From NCBI GenBank assembly GCA_002454845.1, contig DKJQ01000109.1:1-7690 (forward strand): a stretch of DNA of 7,690 bases, read 5' to 3'. Under the pieces are notes generated by a model. The model searched no databases. It was not told the origin of the DNA and was given only the letters and a program-made list of their open reading frames with translations. A program made the translations under genes and the position numbers. Positions 1-6,670 of this stretch are shown here, piece by piece. Position 1 is the first letter of the stretch. Each line of letters opens with the position of its first letter. The stretch comes from Ignavibacteria bacterium UBA6688 (lineage in GTDB: Bacteria > Bacteroidota > Ignavibacteria > UBA10030).

Positions 1-2
1 TG

Positions 3-680
3 GTGGTCCACCTGGCCGGGATCCCCCATCCGCTCAAGCATCCCCCTGAACAAGTATTTCGTACTAATACCCTTGGAACTTTCAATCTTCTGGAAGCTTG
101 CTCTCTTAACAACATCCGAAGGTGTATTTTTCTGTCGAGTGAATCGACCCTCGGTTTTGCCTTTTCAACGACCAGGATGGTGCCGGACTACCTGCCGATC
201 GATGAACGTCACCCTCTGAGGCCTCAGGATCCGTACGGGTTGAGCAAGCTATCGTGTGAGCTTCTTTGTCAGGGGTACACCCGTAAGACCGGGATGCAAA
301 CAATCTGTCTCCGCCCGCCCTGGATCTGGGTGCCCGAACCGGAGGAAGTCGAGCTCTATCGTCAGCTCGTTCGTGACTCTACGCAGTGGTCGAAGAACCT
401 CTGGGCCTATATCCATGTGATGGATGTCGCGCGAGCCATCCGATTGTGCGTCGAATCGAACTCCCTTCCTCTCCACGACGTTTTTTTTATTTGTGCCGAT
501 CACAACTGGACAGGGATCGAAAGCAGAGTGTTAGTAAAGCAGTTTTACCCGGAAACCACCCTTCTCTCCGAGGGGTTCAGGGGGATGGCGTCACTGATCA
601 ACAACGAAAAGGCCAGGAAGAGCTTTGGTTTTCAGCCAAAATTCTCCCTCAAGGATATCCTCGGAGCGACCGAAACGTAA
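3..680 (+). CDS. NAD(P)-dependent epimerase/dehydratase family protein, 5' end cut by window edge
   Basis: This is the C-terminal 225 residues of an extended short-chain dehydrogenase/reductase, the fold used for epimerisation, dehydration or reduction of nucleotide sugars and similar cytosolic substrates. Numbered from the first codon here, HLAGIPHP (3-10) is the end of a Rossmann beta-strand with its NAD-contacting loop, TNTLGTFNLLEAC (21-33) is the typical following helix, FLSSES (43-48) carries the catalytic Ser region, and Y78-G-L-S-K82 is the YxxxK catalytic pair. LRPPWIWVP follows, and the C-terminus has the usual AxKxxGFxP-like end (ARKSFGFQP). The N-terminal GxxGxxG motif, about 60-80 residues, lies upstream of the window. 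The first codon is GTG but is almost certainly internal, since the frame is open to the edge. The stop lies 20 nt before the nucleoside hydrolase start, so an operon is likely. The exact substrate cannot be assigned from this fragment. Confidence 0.9.
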   Translation: MVHLAGIPHPLKHPPEQVFRTNTLGTFNLLEACSLNNIRRCIFLSSESTLGFAFSTTRMVPDYLPIDERHPLRPQDPYGLSKLSCELLCQGYTRKTGMQTICLRPPWIWVPEPEEVELYRQLVRDSTQWSKNLWAYIHVMDVARAIRLCVESNSLPLHDVFFICADHNWTGIESRVLVKQFYPETTLLSEGFRGMASLINNEKARKSFGFQPKFSLKDILGATET

Positions 681-682
681 CC

Positions 683-687
683 AAGGA
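683..687 (+). promoter_or_regulatory. Probable ribosome-binding site of the nucleoside hydrolase
   Basis: AAGGA lies 13 nt before the ATG at 701, rather far for an optimal Shine-Dalgarno site. It is the only purine-rich candidate in the 20-nt gap after the epimerase stop. It supports 701 as the start rather than the in-frame codons inside the epimerase gene. Spacing makes it a moderate call, and coupling to the upstream gene may help initiation. Confidence 0.4.
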
Positions 688-700
688 CTCTCGTAACCCC

Positions 701-1648
701 ATGCCGCGCCCCGTTCTTATCGATACCGATGCAGGAGTTGATGATGCCCTCGCGCTGATGCTGGCATTCCGGTCGCCCGAATTATCCGTGAAGGCTGTCA
801 CGACTGTCGCGGGGAACGTCGGTGTGCGCCATTGTACGCGGAATGTTCTTGCAATCCTCAATCTCCTTCAGGTTCCCGAGCGACCGGAGGTTGCCGAGGG
901 TTCATACAAACCGATGCGCCGCCGACTCTTCTCTGCCCCGGAAGTCCATGGGAAAGACGGACTCGGGGATGTCCGGGCATCGCTGACGAAGGTCGCAGGT
1001 CGGGACTTGTTTCATCACGATGCCGTCGACACCATCATCCGCGCAAGTCAGAAGTACGGCAAGAAGCTGACCATTATCGCCATCGGGCCGCTCACGAACC
1101 TCGCGCTTGCCCTGGCAGAAAATCCACGGGCGATGCGCGAGGCCGGCCGCATCGTTTCGATGGGGGGCGCATTTCGCGTACCCGGGAACACGGGTCCTGT
1201 GGCGGAATTCAATTACTTCGTCGACCCTGAGGCCGCGCACACTCTCCTGAACTCAGGGTTACCCATCACGATCATCCCCCTCGACGTGACCGAGCAGCTT
1301 GCCGTTCTGCGGCGTGAGCTGGAATATCGCGCCCACGCCAGGCCGAGCCTTGTGGCAAAAACCGTCCTCCGTTTTACGAGACGGTATATGTTGTATCATC
1401 TGAAGACGGAGGGTTTCAACGGCGGGTACCTGCACGATCCCCTCGCGGTTGCCGTTGCCATTGATCCGTCATTCGTTGAAACAAGACGCGCCCACGTTGA
1501 CGTCGAATGTTCCGGAACGTTCACGCGTGGAATGACCGTTGCGGACTTCCGCCGGCGGCCGGGCCGAAAAGAGAACTCCGTGAAAGTGGCGTTGAAAGTC
1601 GATCGCGAACGGTTTTTCAGACTTTTCCACGGACGGTTATGGAGATGA
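701..1648 (+). CDS. Inosine/uridine-preferring nucleoside hydrolase family protein
   Basis: The 315-residue protein has the normal length of the IU-nucleoside hydrolase family. These cytosolic enzymes hydrolyse the N-glycosidic bond of (deoxy)ribonucleosides, giving base plus ribose for salvage. The N-terminus reads LIDTDAGVDDA (6-16), the calcium-binding DxDxGxDD signature with D8, D10, D14 and D15; A11 replaces the usual proline. Further family marks are VAGN (36-39), HGKDGLG (83-89), GPLTNLA (129-135), MGGA (154-157), EFN (169-171, ribose-binding Glu/Asn region) and H245-D246-P, where the Asp completes the calcium site and the His is the position linked to leaving-group activation in the inosine-uridine enzymes. 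All catalytic positions appear intact. The frame stays open upstream to 386, but that part overlaps the epimerase and lacks family similarity, so 701 is chosen. Its stop overlaps the next start as ATGA. Base preference cannot be decided here. Confidence 0.95.
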   Translation: MPRPVLIDTDAGVDDALALMLAFRSPELSVKAVTTVAGNVGVRHCTRNVLAILNLLQVPERPEVAEGSYKPMRRRLFSAPEVHGKDGLGDVRASLTKVAGRDLFHHDAVDTIIRASQKYGKKLTIIAIGPLTNLALALAENPRAMREAGRIVSMGGAFRVPGNTGPVAEFNYFVDPEAAHTLLNSGLPITIIPLDVTEQLAVLRRELEYRAHARPSLVAKTVLRFTRRYMLYHLKTEGFNGGYLHDPLAVAVAIDPSFVETRRAHVDVECSGTFTRGMTVADFRRRPGRKENSVKVALKVDRERFFRLFHGRLWR

Positions 1649-3549
1649 GGCTTGCATCCATGGCGGCGTTTTTGGTCGCCGGCATCGCGGTCCATGCACA
1701 GGAAATCCCTCAAGCGGTGCTTTCCCGTGGTCCTTCCGATTCCCAGCGCGTTTCCTCCCTCAACTTTGAACGAATCCTGAACACCTTTCTCTGGAAGAAC
1801 GACCTGTTCTATTCGACGGCGTGGGAGGGCGTTTCCTTGAATTTCCGACAGCATCTTCGGTCGAGATTGATACGCTCCGAGCAACGATCCATCCAGGACG
1901 AACTCATCGACTCGCTTGATGTCGCGTCGGGCCTTGGGAGCGACTGGTTTGCTCAGGCGCAGTTGCGTTCCTCGGTCCTCTCCGACAACCGGTCGACGGA
2001 GTTGGGCAGGTCGTTGCAGCATAAGGGGCTGGTTGGGGTTCGCTATGCGCCGGGGAGCCGCTTCATGGTCTCCGGGATGGCGGGGTTTGATTATGACGCA
2101 CAGCAGGATGAGCAGGACCAGGGATTCTCTTATCTCTTGGAGGCCGGGGCAAGGGGTCTGGCTCTGGAGGAATTCCGCGCATCGTTTGCATCGCGATGGA
2201 TGCAGTCGTTCTTGTCTCCCCGAAGGCCCGGGTCGGGTGAGGCAAGCGTCAGCCTTGTGCGGGACTTTGGCGGAGGAACGGTGGATTCCATGGTGGTTGA
2301 GTACTCGCGACAAAAAAGGGAGTTCTATACAAAGGCGGATGGGCAGGTTAGCGGAGTCTTTGACGTTGCCAACAACATCTTTCAGCGGGAAGTGGAGGGG
2401 ATTGCCGCCGGCAACTACCTCACCTACCAACCGGGTGAGGACAGCCGCGTGACCCTGGAGACGGGGGTATTTTCACGCACGATCGACCGGGGCTTGCGTT
2501 ACAAGATCCTTTCCGGTTCCTCCCCCACGCCCCTCGATATCCGCATCCAGGAACTTCAACTTTTCGGGACGCTTTCCACCGGGTTCCGGGTGACGGAATG
2601 GCTTTCCGCCAATCTTGCCTTGTCCCACACTGAACGGGAGGAACGACATTCCGTCCGTGACCAGCCGGGGGCGCAGGAGACGTTCCTCCAGCAACAGGAA
2701 CGGAGCGAGCGAAGGCTCGATAATATTGCCCGCAGAACCTCCCTGGCATCGCAGCTCCGAACGAGCCTTTCGCAAAAAGATCAGTTGAACTTTGCAGGAT
2801 CGGCAAGTATCTTACGCTACGATACACCCGATACGCTGAACATCGACGACCGGGATGAGCTGCTGATGACGTTCGGGATGGAGAGCATCCATAGGATCAC
2901 CTCCGAATTGACGCTCCGGCTGGAGGTGGGAGCCTCTCTCAGTCATCTGGTGTATCTGCACCGCTTGCAGAGTGCAAACAATAATTGGAACAGAATTCTG
3001 CGGTTCTCACCTGCAGTTCTCTACGCTCCATCGGGGGCCTTCCGAACGGTTAACCAGGCGGAGGTTCTTGCCAATTACACGGTGTACGATTTTGAGGAGC
3101 AAGCCGTACTGACCCGGAGCTTTTCATTCCGGCAGGCATCATGGCTTGACTCGACACAGGTGCAGATCGCCCCGCGGCTCAGCCTGAACCTGGTGGCTGC
3201 AGTACGCGTGTACGAGCGGGGTGTTCTGATGTGGACGGAGTTCAGAGAGCGTCCGCAAAACTACTTTGTCGAGCAAACGTATTGGCCGCAGTTCATGATG
3301 ACTGTCAGCAGTTCCATTCGTCTGGGCATTGGATACAGGTGGTTCAGCCAGGATCGGTATCAGTACCGGGAATCCGAGCGCGTGCTGGAACGGAGGCTCA
3401 ATACCTCCGGCCCCACGGTCTTCTTTCGGTGGGAAGGTCTCGCGTACCGGCAGGTCAGCGTTGAGGGATGGAGGGAAACTCAAATGCAGGACGGGCAGGT
3501 TGTCCGCACCGTCCCCAATCTCTCACTGAATGTCAGCTTGGCGCTCTGA
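1645..3549 (+). CDS. Putative outer-membrane beta-barrel protein of unrecognised family
   Basis: I do not recognise the family. The 634-residue product starts with a short Sec signal: basic R2, a hydrophobic stretch at about 3-16, and a VHA|Q site giving cleavage after A18. The mature part has no hydrophobic helices. Instead it shows many short alternating polar/apolar segments rich in aromatic, Ser and Arg/Glu residues, e.g. VSLNF, FMVSGMAGFDY, LTLRLEVGASL, LSLNLVAAVRVY and IRLGIGYRWF, ending in LSLNVSLAL. This is the look of a large outer-membrane beta-barrel. The last residue is Leu, not the Phe/Trp commonly found at barrel ends. An acidic segment DTPDTLNIDDRDEL (393-406) may be a conserved loop. 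No plug domain is visible, so it is not a TonB-dependent receptor. The ATG at 1645 forms an ATGA overlap with the previous stop, suggesting translational coupling; ATG 1639 and 1660 are in-frame alternatives. The next gene starts directly after the stop. Confidence 0.75.
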   Translation: MRLASMAAFLVAGIAVHAQEIPQAVLSRGPSDSQRVSSLNFERILNTFLWKNDLFYSTAWEGVSLNFRQHLRSRLIRSEQRSIQDELIDSLDVASGLGSDWFAQAQLRSSVLSDNRSTELGRSLQHKGLVGVRYAPGSRFMVSGMAGFDYDAQQDEQDQGFSYLLEAGARGLALEEFRASFASRWMQSFLSPRRPGSGEASVSLVRDFGGGTVDSMVVEYSRQKREFYTKADGQVSGVFDVANNIFQREVEGIAAGNYLTYQPGEDSRVTLETGVFSRTIDRGLRYKILSGSSPTPLDIRIQELQLFGTLSTGFRVTEWLSANLALSHTEREERHSVRDQPGAQETFLQQQERSERRLDNIARRTSLASQLRTSLSQKDQLNFAGSASILRYDTPDTLNIDDRDELLMTFGMESIHRITSELTLRLEVGASLSHLVYLHRLQSANNNWNRILRFSPAVLYAPSGAFRTVNQAEVLANYTVYDFEEQAVLTRSFSFRQASWLDSTQVQIAPRLSLNLVAAVRVYERGVLMWTEFRERPQNYFVEQTYWPQFMMTVSSSIRLGIGYRWFSQDRYQYRESERVLERRLNTSGPTVFFRWEGLAYRQVSVEGWRETQMQDGQVVRTVPNLSLNVSLAL

Positions 3550-4044
3550 ATGAAGAAACGCAAAACAGCATCTCTCCGGCGGAGGCCCACCCCGAAAAGA
3601 GTTTCCCGCCCTTCCGGGAAATCCACCTCCGCTGTCTCCCGGATCGAGATTCAAAGCGATCCGAAGGAAATCCGAAAGGTGGAACCGTTCCTCCTGAAGG
3701 TCAACCACTCGGCCCGTGTTGATGATGGGACCTTCTACCGTTTGCTGGTTGCGACCACCGAAGCTGTGAACAACGGAATTCTCCATGGCAACAAATGCGA
3801 CCCGAAGAAAAAGGTAACCATCATATGCACGGTGAGCCACGATGCACTCGTGGTTCATATTATGGATGAAGGGAAAGGGTTCAAGCCCGAGACCATCCCC
3901 GATCCCCTGGAGGAGGAGAACCTGCTGAAAACAAGTGGGCGGGGAGTGTTCCTGATGAGGTCGCTCATGGACGGCGTGAAATATGAGATCACCCCCCATG
4001 GGACCGACGTGGAACTGACCATCAACCTGAAATTGCTTCAGTAA
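3550..4044 (+). CDS. RsbW-like GHKL ATP-binding protein (anti-sigma factor / serine kinase type)
   Basis: The 164-residue protein is almost wholly one histidine-kinase-like ATPase domain of the RsbW/SpoIIAB type (HATPase_c_2). The N-box is at 71-79 (EAVNNGILH; E71 and N75 for magnesium/ATP), the G1 box is DEGKGF (106-111) and the G2 box is SGRGVFLMRSLMD (129-141), followed by closing strands to DVELTINLKL. Known family members bind a sigma factor or phosphorylate an STAS-domain antagonist on serine, in the cytosol; other homologues serve as output domains of phosphatase modules. There is no His-phosphoacceptor or sensor domain. About 30 extra residues at the N-terminus are strongly basic (MKKRKTASLRRR...), unusual for the family and perhaps a nucleic-acid or protein contact. 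The start directly abuts the upstream stop and lacks a clear ribosome-binding site, so translation probably depends on coupling. No sigma factor, STAS protein or PP2C phosphatase is seen in the window. Confidence 0.88.
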   Translation: MKKRKTASLRRRPTPKRVSRPSGKSTSAVSRIEIQSDPKEIRKVEPFLLKVNHSARVDDGTFYRLLVATTEAVNNGILHGNKCDPKKKVTIICTVSHDALVVHIMDEGKGFKPETIPDPLEEENLLKTSGRGVFLMRSLMDGVKYEITPHGTDVELTINLKLLQ

Positions 4045-4077
4045 CAGGCTTTTCAAAAGCACTTAATAATTTGCCAA

Positions 4078-4107
4078 CGAATCTCCGCGAATCTTCACGA
4101 AGATTCA
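4078..4107. repeat. Three 10-nt units, the last two forming a perfect palindrome
   Basis: Three consecutive 10-mers are CGAATCTCCG, CGAATCTTCA and CGAAGATTCA. Within them GAATCTTC (4089-4096) and GAAGATTC (4099-4106) are exact inverted complements separated by AC, giving an 8-bp stem with a 2-nt centre or a DNA dyad. No T-run follows, so it is not an intrinsic terminator. It could be a remnant of an interspersed palindromic repeat. A protein-binding dyad is possible but has no obvious target promoter. Confidence 0.6.
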
Positions 4108-4146
4108 CCTGGGACACTTCTGCGAACAGTCATTCGTGCCTGCACT

Positions 4147-4163
4147 CCTGCCGGCCAGGCAGG
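4147..4163. repeat. GC-rich hairpin CCTGCC-GGCCA-GGCAGG
   Basis: CCTGCC (4147-4152) and GGCAGG (4158-4163) are perfect inverted repeats around the loop GGCCA. The very GC-rich stem contrasts with its surroundings and has no following T-run. It looks like a REP-type palindromic unit or a remnant of one. A genome-wide copy count would decide this. Confidence 0.45.
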
Positions 4164-4268
4164 CTGTAGGGCGCACCTGCGTGCCGAAGCCATCGAGTTT
4201 GTGTAAAAATCCAAAATGTCATTCCGAGCGTAACAGTGTGCCATCCGTGGTTAACTTACCGCGGAGAA

Positions 4269-4308
4269 TAAAAAAACCCGTTTCGGGATTCGAAACGGGT
4301 TTTTTTAT
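4269..4308. terminator. Bidirectional intrinsic terminator between converging operons
   Basis: A 15-bp perfect inverted repeat (arms 4271-4285 and 4291-4305) surrounds the 5-nt loop GGATT. The outer part is A6 on the left and T7 on the right, and the inner stem is CCCGTTTCG/CGAAACGGG. Each strand therefore gives a hairpin followed by a U-run. It lies about 22 nt beyond the receptor stop on the minus strand and about 225 nt beyond the ATPase stop on the plus strand. It can end both converging transcripts. Confidence 0.93.
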
Positions 4309-4329
4309 TGCAGCAGCTCTGTGGATCGA

Positions 4330-6564
4330 TTAGAAGTCCAGCGACGCCGTGAGGATGGCCCTCCGTCCGAGCAACGACCCGCCAAATATTTGGTAATGGG
4401 AACGGTTCAGGAGGTTGGTGATGTTGAGGTTCAATCCGAGGGTGGAGGTCAGTTTGTACGATCCGCCGAGATTGAGCAGTGCGTAGGCCGGGATCACCCC
4501 GCGGTAGATCCCTGCTGCCCACTCAAAGGTGGGGACATACTTGAGTTTCAGGCTCACATCGTGTCCGTCCGGGTGGGTATAGGTGATGCCTCCGTTGGTC
4601 CGCCACTTGGGCGAATTGGGGAGGAGGACGTCGTTTGGGTGTTGCGCAACCACCTCAAATGTGAAATAGGAGAAATTGAGATCCACCAGCCACGAATCCG
4701 AAAGATAATAATTCAGCCCGATGTCATATCCCGCTTCGTTGACTTTCCCGGCGTTCGTGTAGGACCAGATCGTCCGGGGGAAGGCTTCGCCCGGTAAGAT
4801 CACGGCAAACGGATAATTTGGATTGACCCCGGGCCCCAGGTCGGTGACAAAATTTTTGAGTTGGTTGTAGTACCCATCGATGCTGAGGAAAAGCGAGTTC
4901 GAGAAAACGGCCTTGTACCCTAACTCATACCCGGTGATTTGTTCAGGCAGCAATTGGTCGTTTCCGAGATACGCCAGCGCTGTCGTGGGATGTTTGACGT
5001 AGAGATAGAGCTCGGAGTAATTGGGGGATTGGAATGCCTGGTTATAGGTTGCTCGGAGCGTGTGCCCGGCAACGGGGGACCAGACGATTGCCGCCTTGGG
5101 GGAAAATTGGCTGGGATGGAGCGAACTCCGGTCCCAACGCGCGGCAACAACCCCCTTCAAGTGTTCCGAGACTTTATATTCGGCCTGGGCGAAAACCCCG
5201 CTCATATCGTCGTCTCTCGTCGAGAGCATCAGACTTCCCTCGGTATCGATGCTCACGAGGCGATGAGAAGCGCCTGCGATGACAAAAAGGCTGTTCTCAA
5301 GTGCTGCGAAGGTGTACTGCACTTCCCCGTGAGAGATCTGGGCATTCTGTGTCAAGGGTAATCCTGTCGAGAGAGACTGTTCCGGCAGGATGTTATGCCG
5401 ACCGTTGGTCCAGAGCAGGACATTGAACCCGTGACCGGTGTAACTCGCCCGGGCCCACGGCTTTGTTGCTTTTTGGACCTGGACACGACCAATCCCAGTC
5501 ACGATCACCTCGTTCTCGGCCTGCGAAATTCCCCCTTCAATGGTCGCAATGCCCCCGCCTGCATAATCGTAGTCGAGACGGGCGGAGCCATACATGGTTT
5601 GAACCGCGTCCAGGTTCAGATCGCGCACTTCGTTATTGAGGAAAGGATTAAGGCCGGGATATTCAAACTGCCGGTTGGTGCGGATGGTGCTGAAGCTCTT
5701 GCCGCTCATGATCCCCGCGTTGACCTTGTATCCCCAGGCTCCTGTTGCACCTGCATGCCGGACATCCGCGCGGTAGGCGCTTTTCTCACCCCCCCCGACG
5801 ATGACCCGGTTGCCCAGAGACGCCTTGGGGGGAAGGGAAGTCACATTCAACACACCATTGAAAGCGTTGGCGCCGTAGAGCGCGGAGCCGGGACCCTTCA
5901 CCAGCTCGATGCGCCCGAACTCTTCGAGTGGGACGGAGAGGCCGTTCCACTCCGTAGCGCTCAGGAATGCAGTACCGAGATCGCGTCCATCCACCAAGAT
6001 TAAAAGTCGGCGGTTCAGGGAACTGTTGAAGCCCCGCGTGTTGATATTGAAGTCGAAGAGGCCGCTTTGCACAATATCGACTCCCGGTTCGGATTCGAGC
6101 AGCTTGGGAAGCTGACCGCTCCCTGCGAACCTGGAAATATCTTTTGCCTCGATCACGGAGACCGCGGCGGGCGCGTCGGTGATGCGTTCCTGCCGGAGCG
6201 ACGCGCCGTACACCATGATCTCCCCCACATGCAGCAGCTCATGCTCAAGCGTGAAATCACGGGTTGTTGTTTGTCCTGCGACGATGGTCACCGTCGCCTC
6301 GATGCGCTTAAATCCGACCGAGGAGACCCTCATCGTATACGTTCCCGGTGCAACAGAGGGGATGGTGTAGCGCCCATCGATATCAGATGCGGCGCCGTAG
6401 CCCGTTCCCCGCAACACGACGTTGACGTTCGGGACTCCTTCACGCGTTTCCACGTCGCGGATGGTTCCACTCAGGGAACCGGTCGTCTGTGCCGCAAGGG
6501 GAAGGACGAACAACGTAAGAAGGAGACCGAGGATGGAGTTTCGCGCAAGGTTCTGTTGCATCAT
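4330..6564 (-). CDS. TonB-dependent receptor with N-terminal carboxypeptidase-regulatory-like domain
   Basis: The 744-residue outer-membrane active transporter is energised by TonB/ExbBD from the inner membrane. A Sec signal (hydrophobic ILGLLLTLFVLPLAA, cleavage near LAA|Q25-26) is followed by a carboxypeptidase-regulatory-like domain (about 29-108; GTIRDVETREGVPNVNV, then DGRYTIPSVAPGTYTMRVSSVGF). A short segment EIMVYGA (115-121) is in the place of a TonB box. The plug spans about 122-247, with PAAVSVI, LPKLLESEPGVDI, NTRGFNSSLNRRLLILVDG and RIELVKGPGSALYGANAFNGVLNV. The remainder is the 22-strand-type barrel, ending in ASLDF with the terminal Phe typical for BAM insertion. The whole is full length and intact. 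GGGAGG lies 10 nt before ATG 6564; the ATG at 6561 is an alternative. The domain layout is typical of Bacteroidota and relatives. The substrate (siderophore, cobalamin, glycan or peptide) cannot be told. The upstream lipoprotein gene on the same strand may encode a partner. Confidence 0.96.
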   Translation of the reverse strand: MMQQNLARNSILGLLLTLFVLPLAAQTTGSLSGTIRDVETREGVPNVNVVLRGTGYGAASDIDGRYTIPSVAPGTYTMRVSSVGFKRIEATVTIVAGQTTTRDFTLEHELLHVGEIMVYGASLRQERITDAPAAVSVIEAKDISRFAGSGQLPKLLESEPGVDIVQSGLFDFNINTRGFNSSLNRRLLILVDGRDLGTAFLSATEWNGLSVPLEEFGRIELVKGPGSALYGANAFNGVLNVTSLPPKASLGNRVIVGGGEKSAYRADVRHAGATGAWGYKVNAGIMSGKSFSTIRTNRQFEYPGLNPFLNNEVRDLNLDAVQTMYGSARLDYDYAGGGIATIEGGISQAENEVIVTGIGRVQVQKATKPWARASYTGHGFNVLLWTNGRHNILPEQSLSTGLPLTQNAQISHGEVQYTFAALENSLFVIAGASHRLVSIDTEGSLMLSTRDDDMSGVFAQAEYKVSEHLKGVVAARWDRSSLHPSQFSPKAAIVWSPVAGHTLRATYNQAFQSPNYSELYLYVKHPTTALAYLGNDQLLPEQITGYELGYKAVFSNSLFLSIDGYYNQLKNFVTDLGPGVNPNYPFAVILPGEAFPRTIWSYTNAGKVNEAGYDIGLNYYLSDSWLVDLNFSYFTFEVVAQHPNDVLLPNSPKWRTNGGITYTHPDGHDVSLKLKYVPTFEWAAGIYRGVIPAYALLNLGGSYKLTSTLGLNLNITNLLNRSHYQIFGGSLLGRRAILTASLDF

Positions 6565-6574
6565 GAGGGTGGTG

Positions 6575-6580
6575 CCTCCC
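6575..6580 (-). promoter_or_regulatory. Ribosome-binding site of the TonB-dependent receptor gene
   Basis: GGGAGG on the minus strand lies 10 nt upstream of ATG 6564 and 13 nt upstream of the second in-frame ATG (6561). The spacing favours the first ATG. Confidence 0.7.
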
Positions 6581-6611
6581 GGGTTAAGAATGAGAATTGT
6601 TCTGCAACCTC

Positions 6612-6640
6612 AAAAAACCCCGACTTGGAATAGTCGGGGT
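6612..6640 (-). terminator. Intrinsic terminator after the lipoprotein gene
   Basis: On the minus strand a perfect 9-bp stem (ACCCCGACT / AGTCGGGGT, arms 6632-6640 and 6617-6625) with a 6-nt loop is followed by a run of T (TTTTTT, 6612-6617, the first T being the last base of the stem). It lies about 30 nt past the lipoprotein stop. It is also only about 48 nt upstream of the receptor start codon, so it separates the two genes transcriptionally or lets only part of the transcripts through. On the plus strand the T-run is poorer (TCTTTT). Confidence 0.9.
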
Positions 6641-6670
6641 CTTTTGAAAAATGCAGTGGGTTGCTGATTG

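Larger units (their letters stand above)
4045..4268. other. Gene-free intergenic region with repeat-like fragments
   Basis: No credible gene occurs between the ATPase stop and the convergent terminator. The stretch begins with a short weak palindrome GCTTTT-C-AAAAGC (4048-4060, no T-run). It then holds the 10-nt-period repeat and the GC-rich hairpin listed separately. Fragments such as CATTCGTGCC (4131-4140), GTCATTCCGAGCG (about 4218-4230) and CATCCGTGGTTAA (about 4242-4254) resemble pieces of interspersed repeats that I recall from environmental bacterial genomes. The region reads as a patchwork of degraded repeats rather than a regulatory region. No promoter pointing into either flanking gene is expected, because the genes converge. 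Confidence 0.5.

Noticed and set aside
386..700. Upstream in-frame extension of the nucleoside hydrolase
   Set aside because: It overlaps the well-supported epimerase in another frame, has no family similarity, and the hydrolase family starts just before its DTDxG motif, matching the ATG at 701.
1396..2430. Long minus-strand open frame (344 codons)
   Set aside because: It lies antisense to the hydrolase and barrel genes, is of low-complexity Arg/Pro-rich composition, has no recognisable domain, and is typical of a shadow frame in GC-rich coding DNA.
4048..4060. Palindrome GCTTTT-C-AAAAGC as terminator of the ATPase operon
   Set aside because: The single-base centre cannot form a normal loop, the stem is AT-rich and no T-run follows. 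The strong terminator at 4269-4308 serves better.
3523..4062. Minus-strand open frame opposite the ATPase gene
   Set aside because: The plus strand carries an ATPase with all diagnostic motifs over the same span; the antisense product shows none.
4136..4333. Small plus-strand open frame in the intergenic region
   Set aside because: It reads straight through the bidirectional terminator hairpin, has no ribosome-binding site, and its sequence is explained by repeat-like text.
5395..6003. Plus-strand open frame of 202 codons inside the receptor gene
   Set aside because: It is antisense to conserved plug and barrel segments of the TonB-dependent receptor and lacks any domain signature.
6565..6611. 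Sigma70 promoter for the receptor gene (TTGAGG ... TTCTTA/TCTTAA)
   Set aside because: The candidate -10 boxes match too few consensus positions, and no Bacteroidota-type TAnnTTTG box is present.
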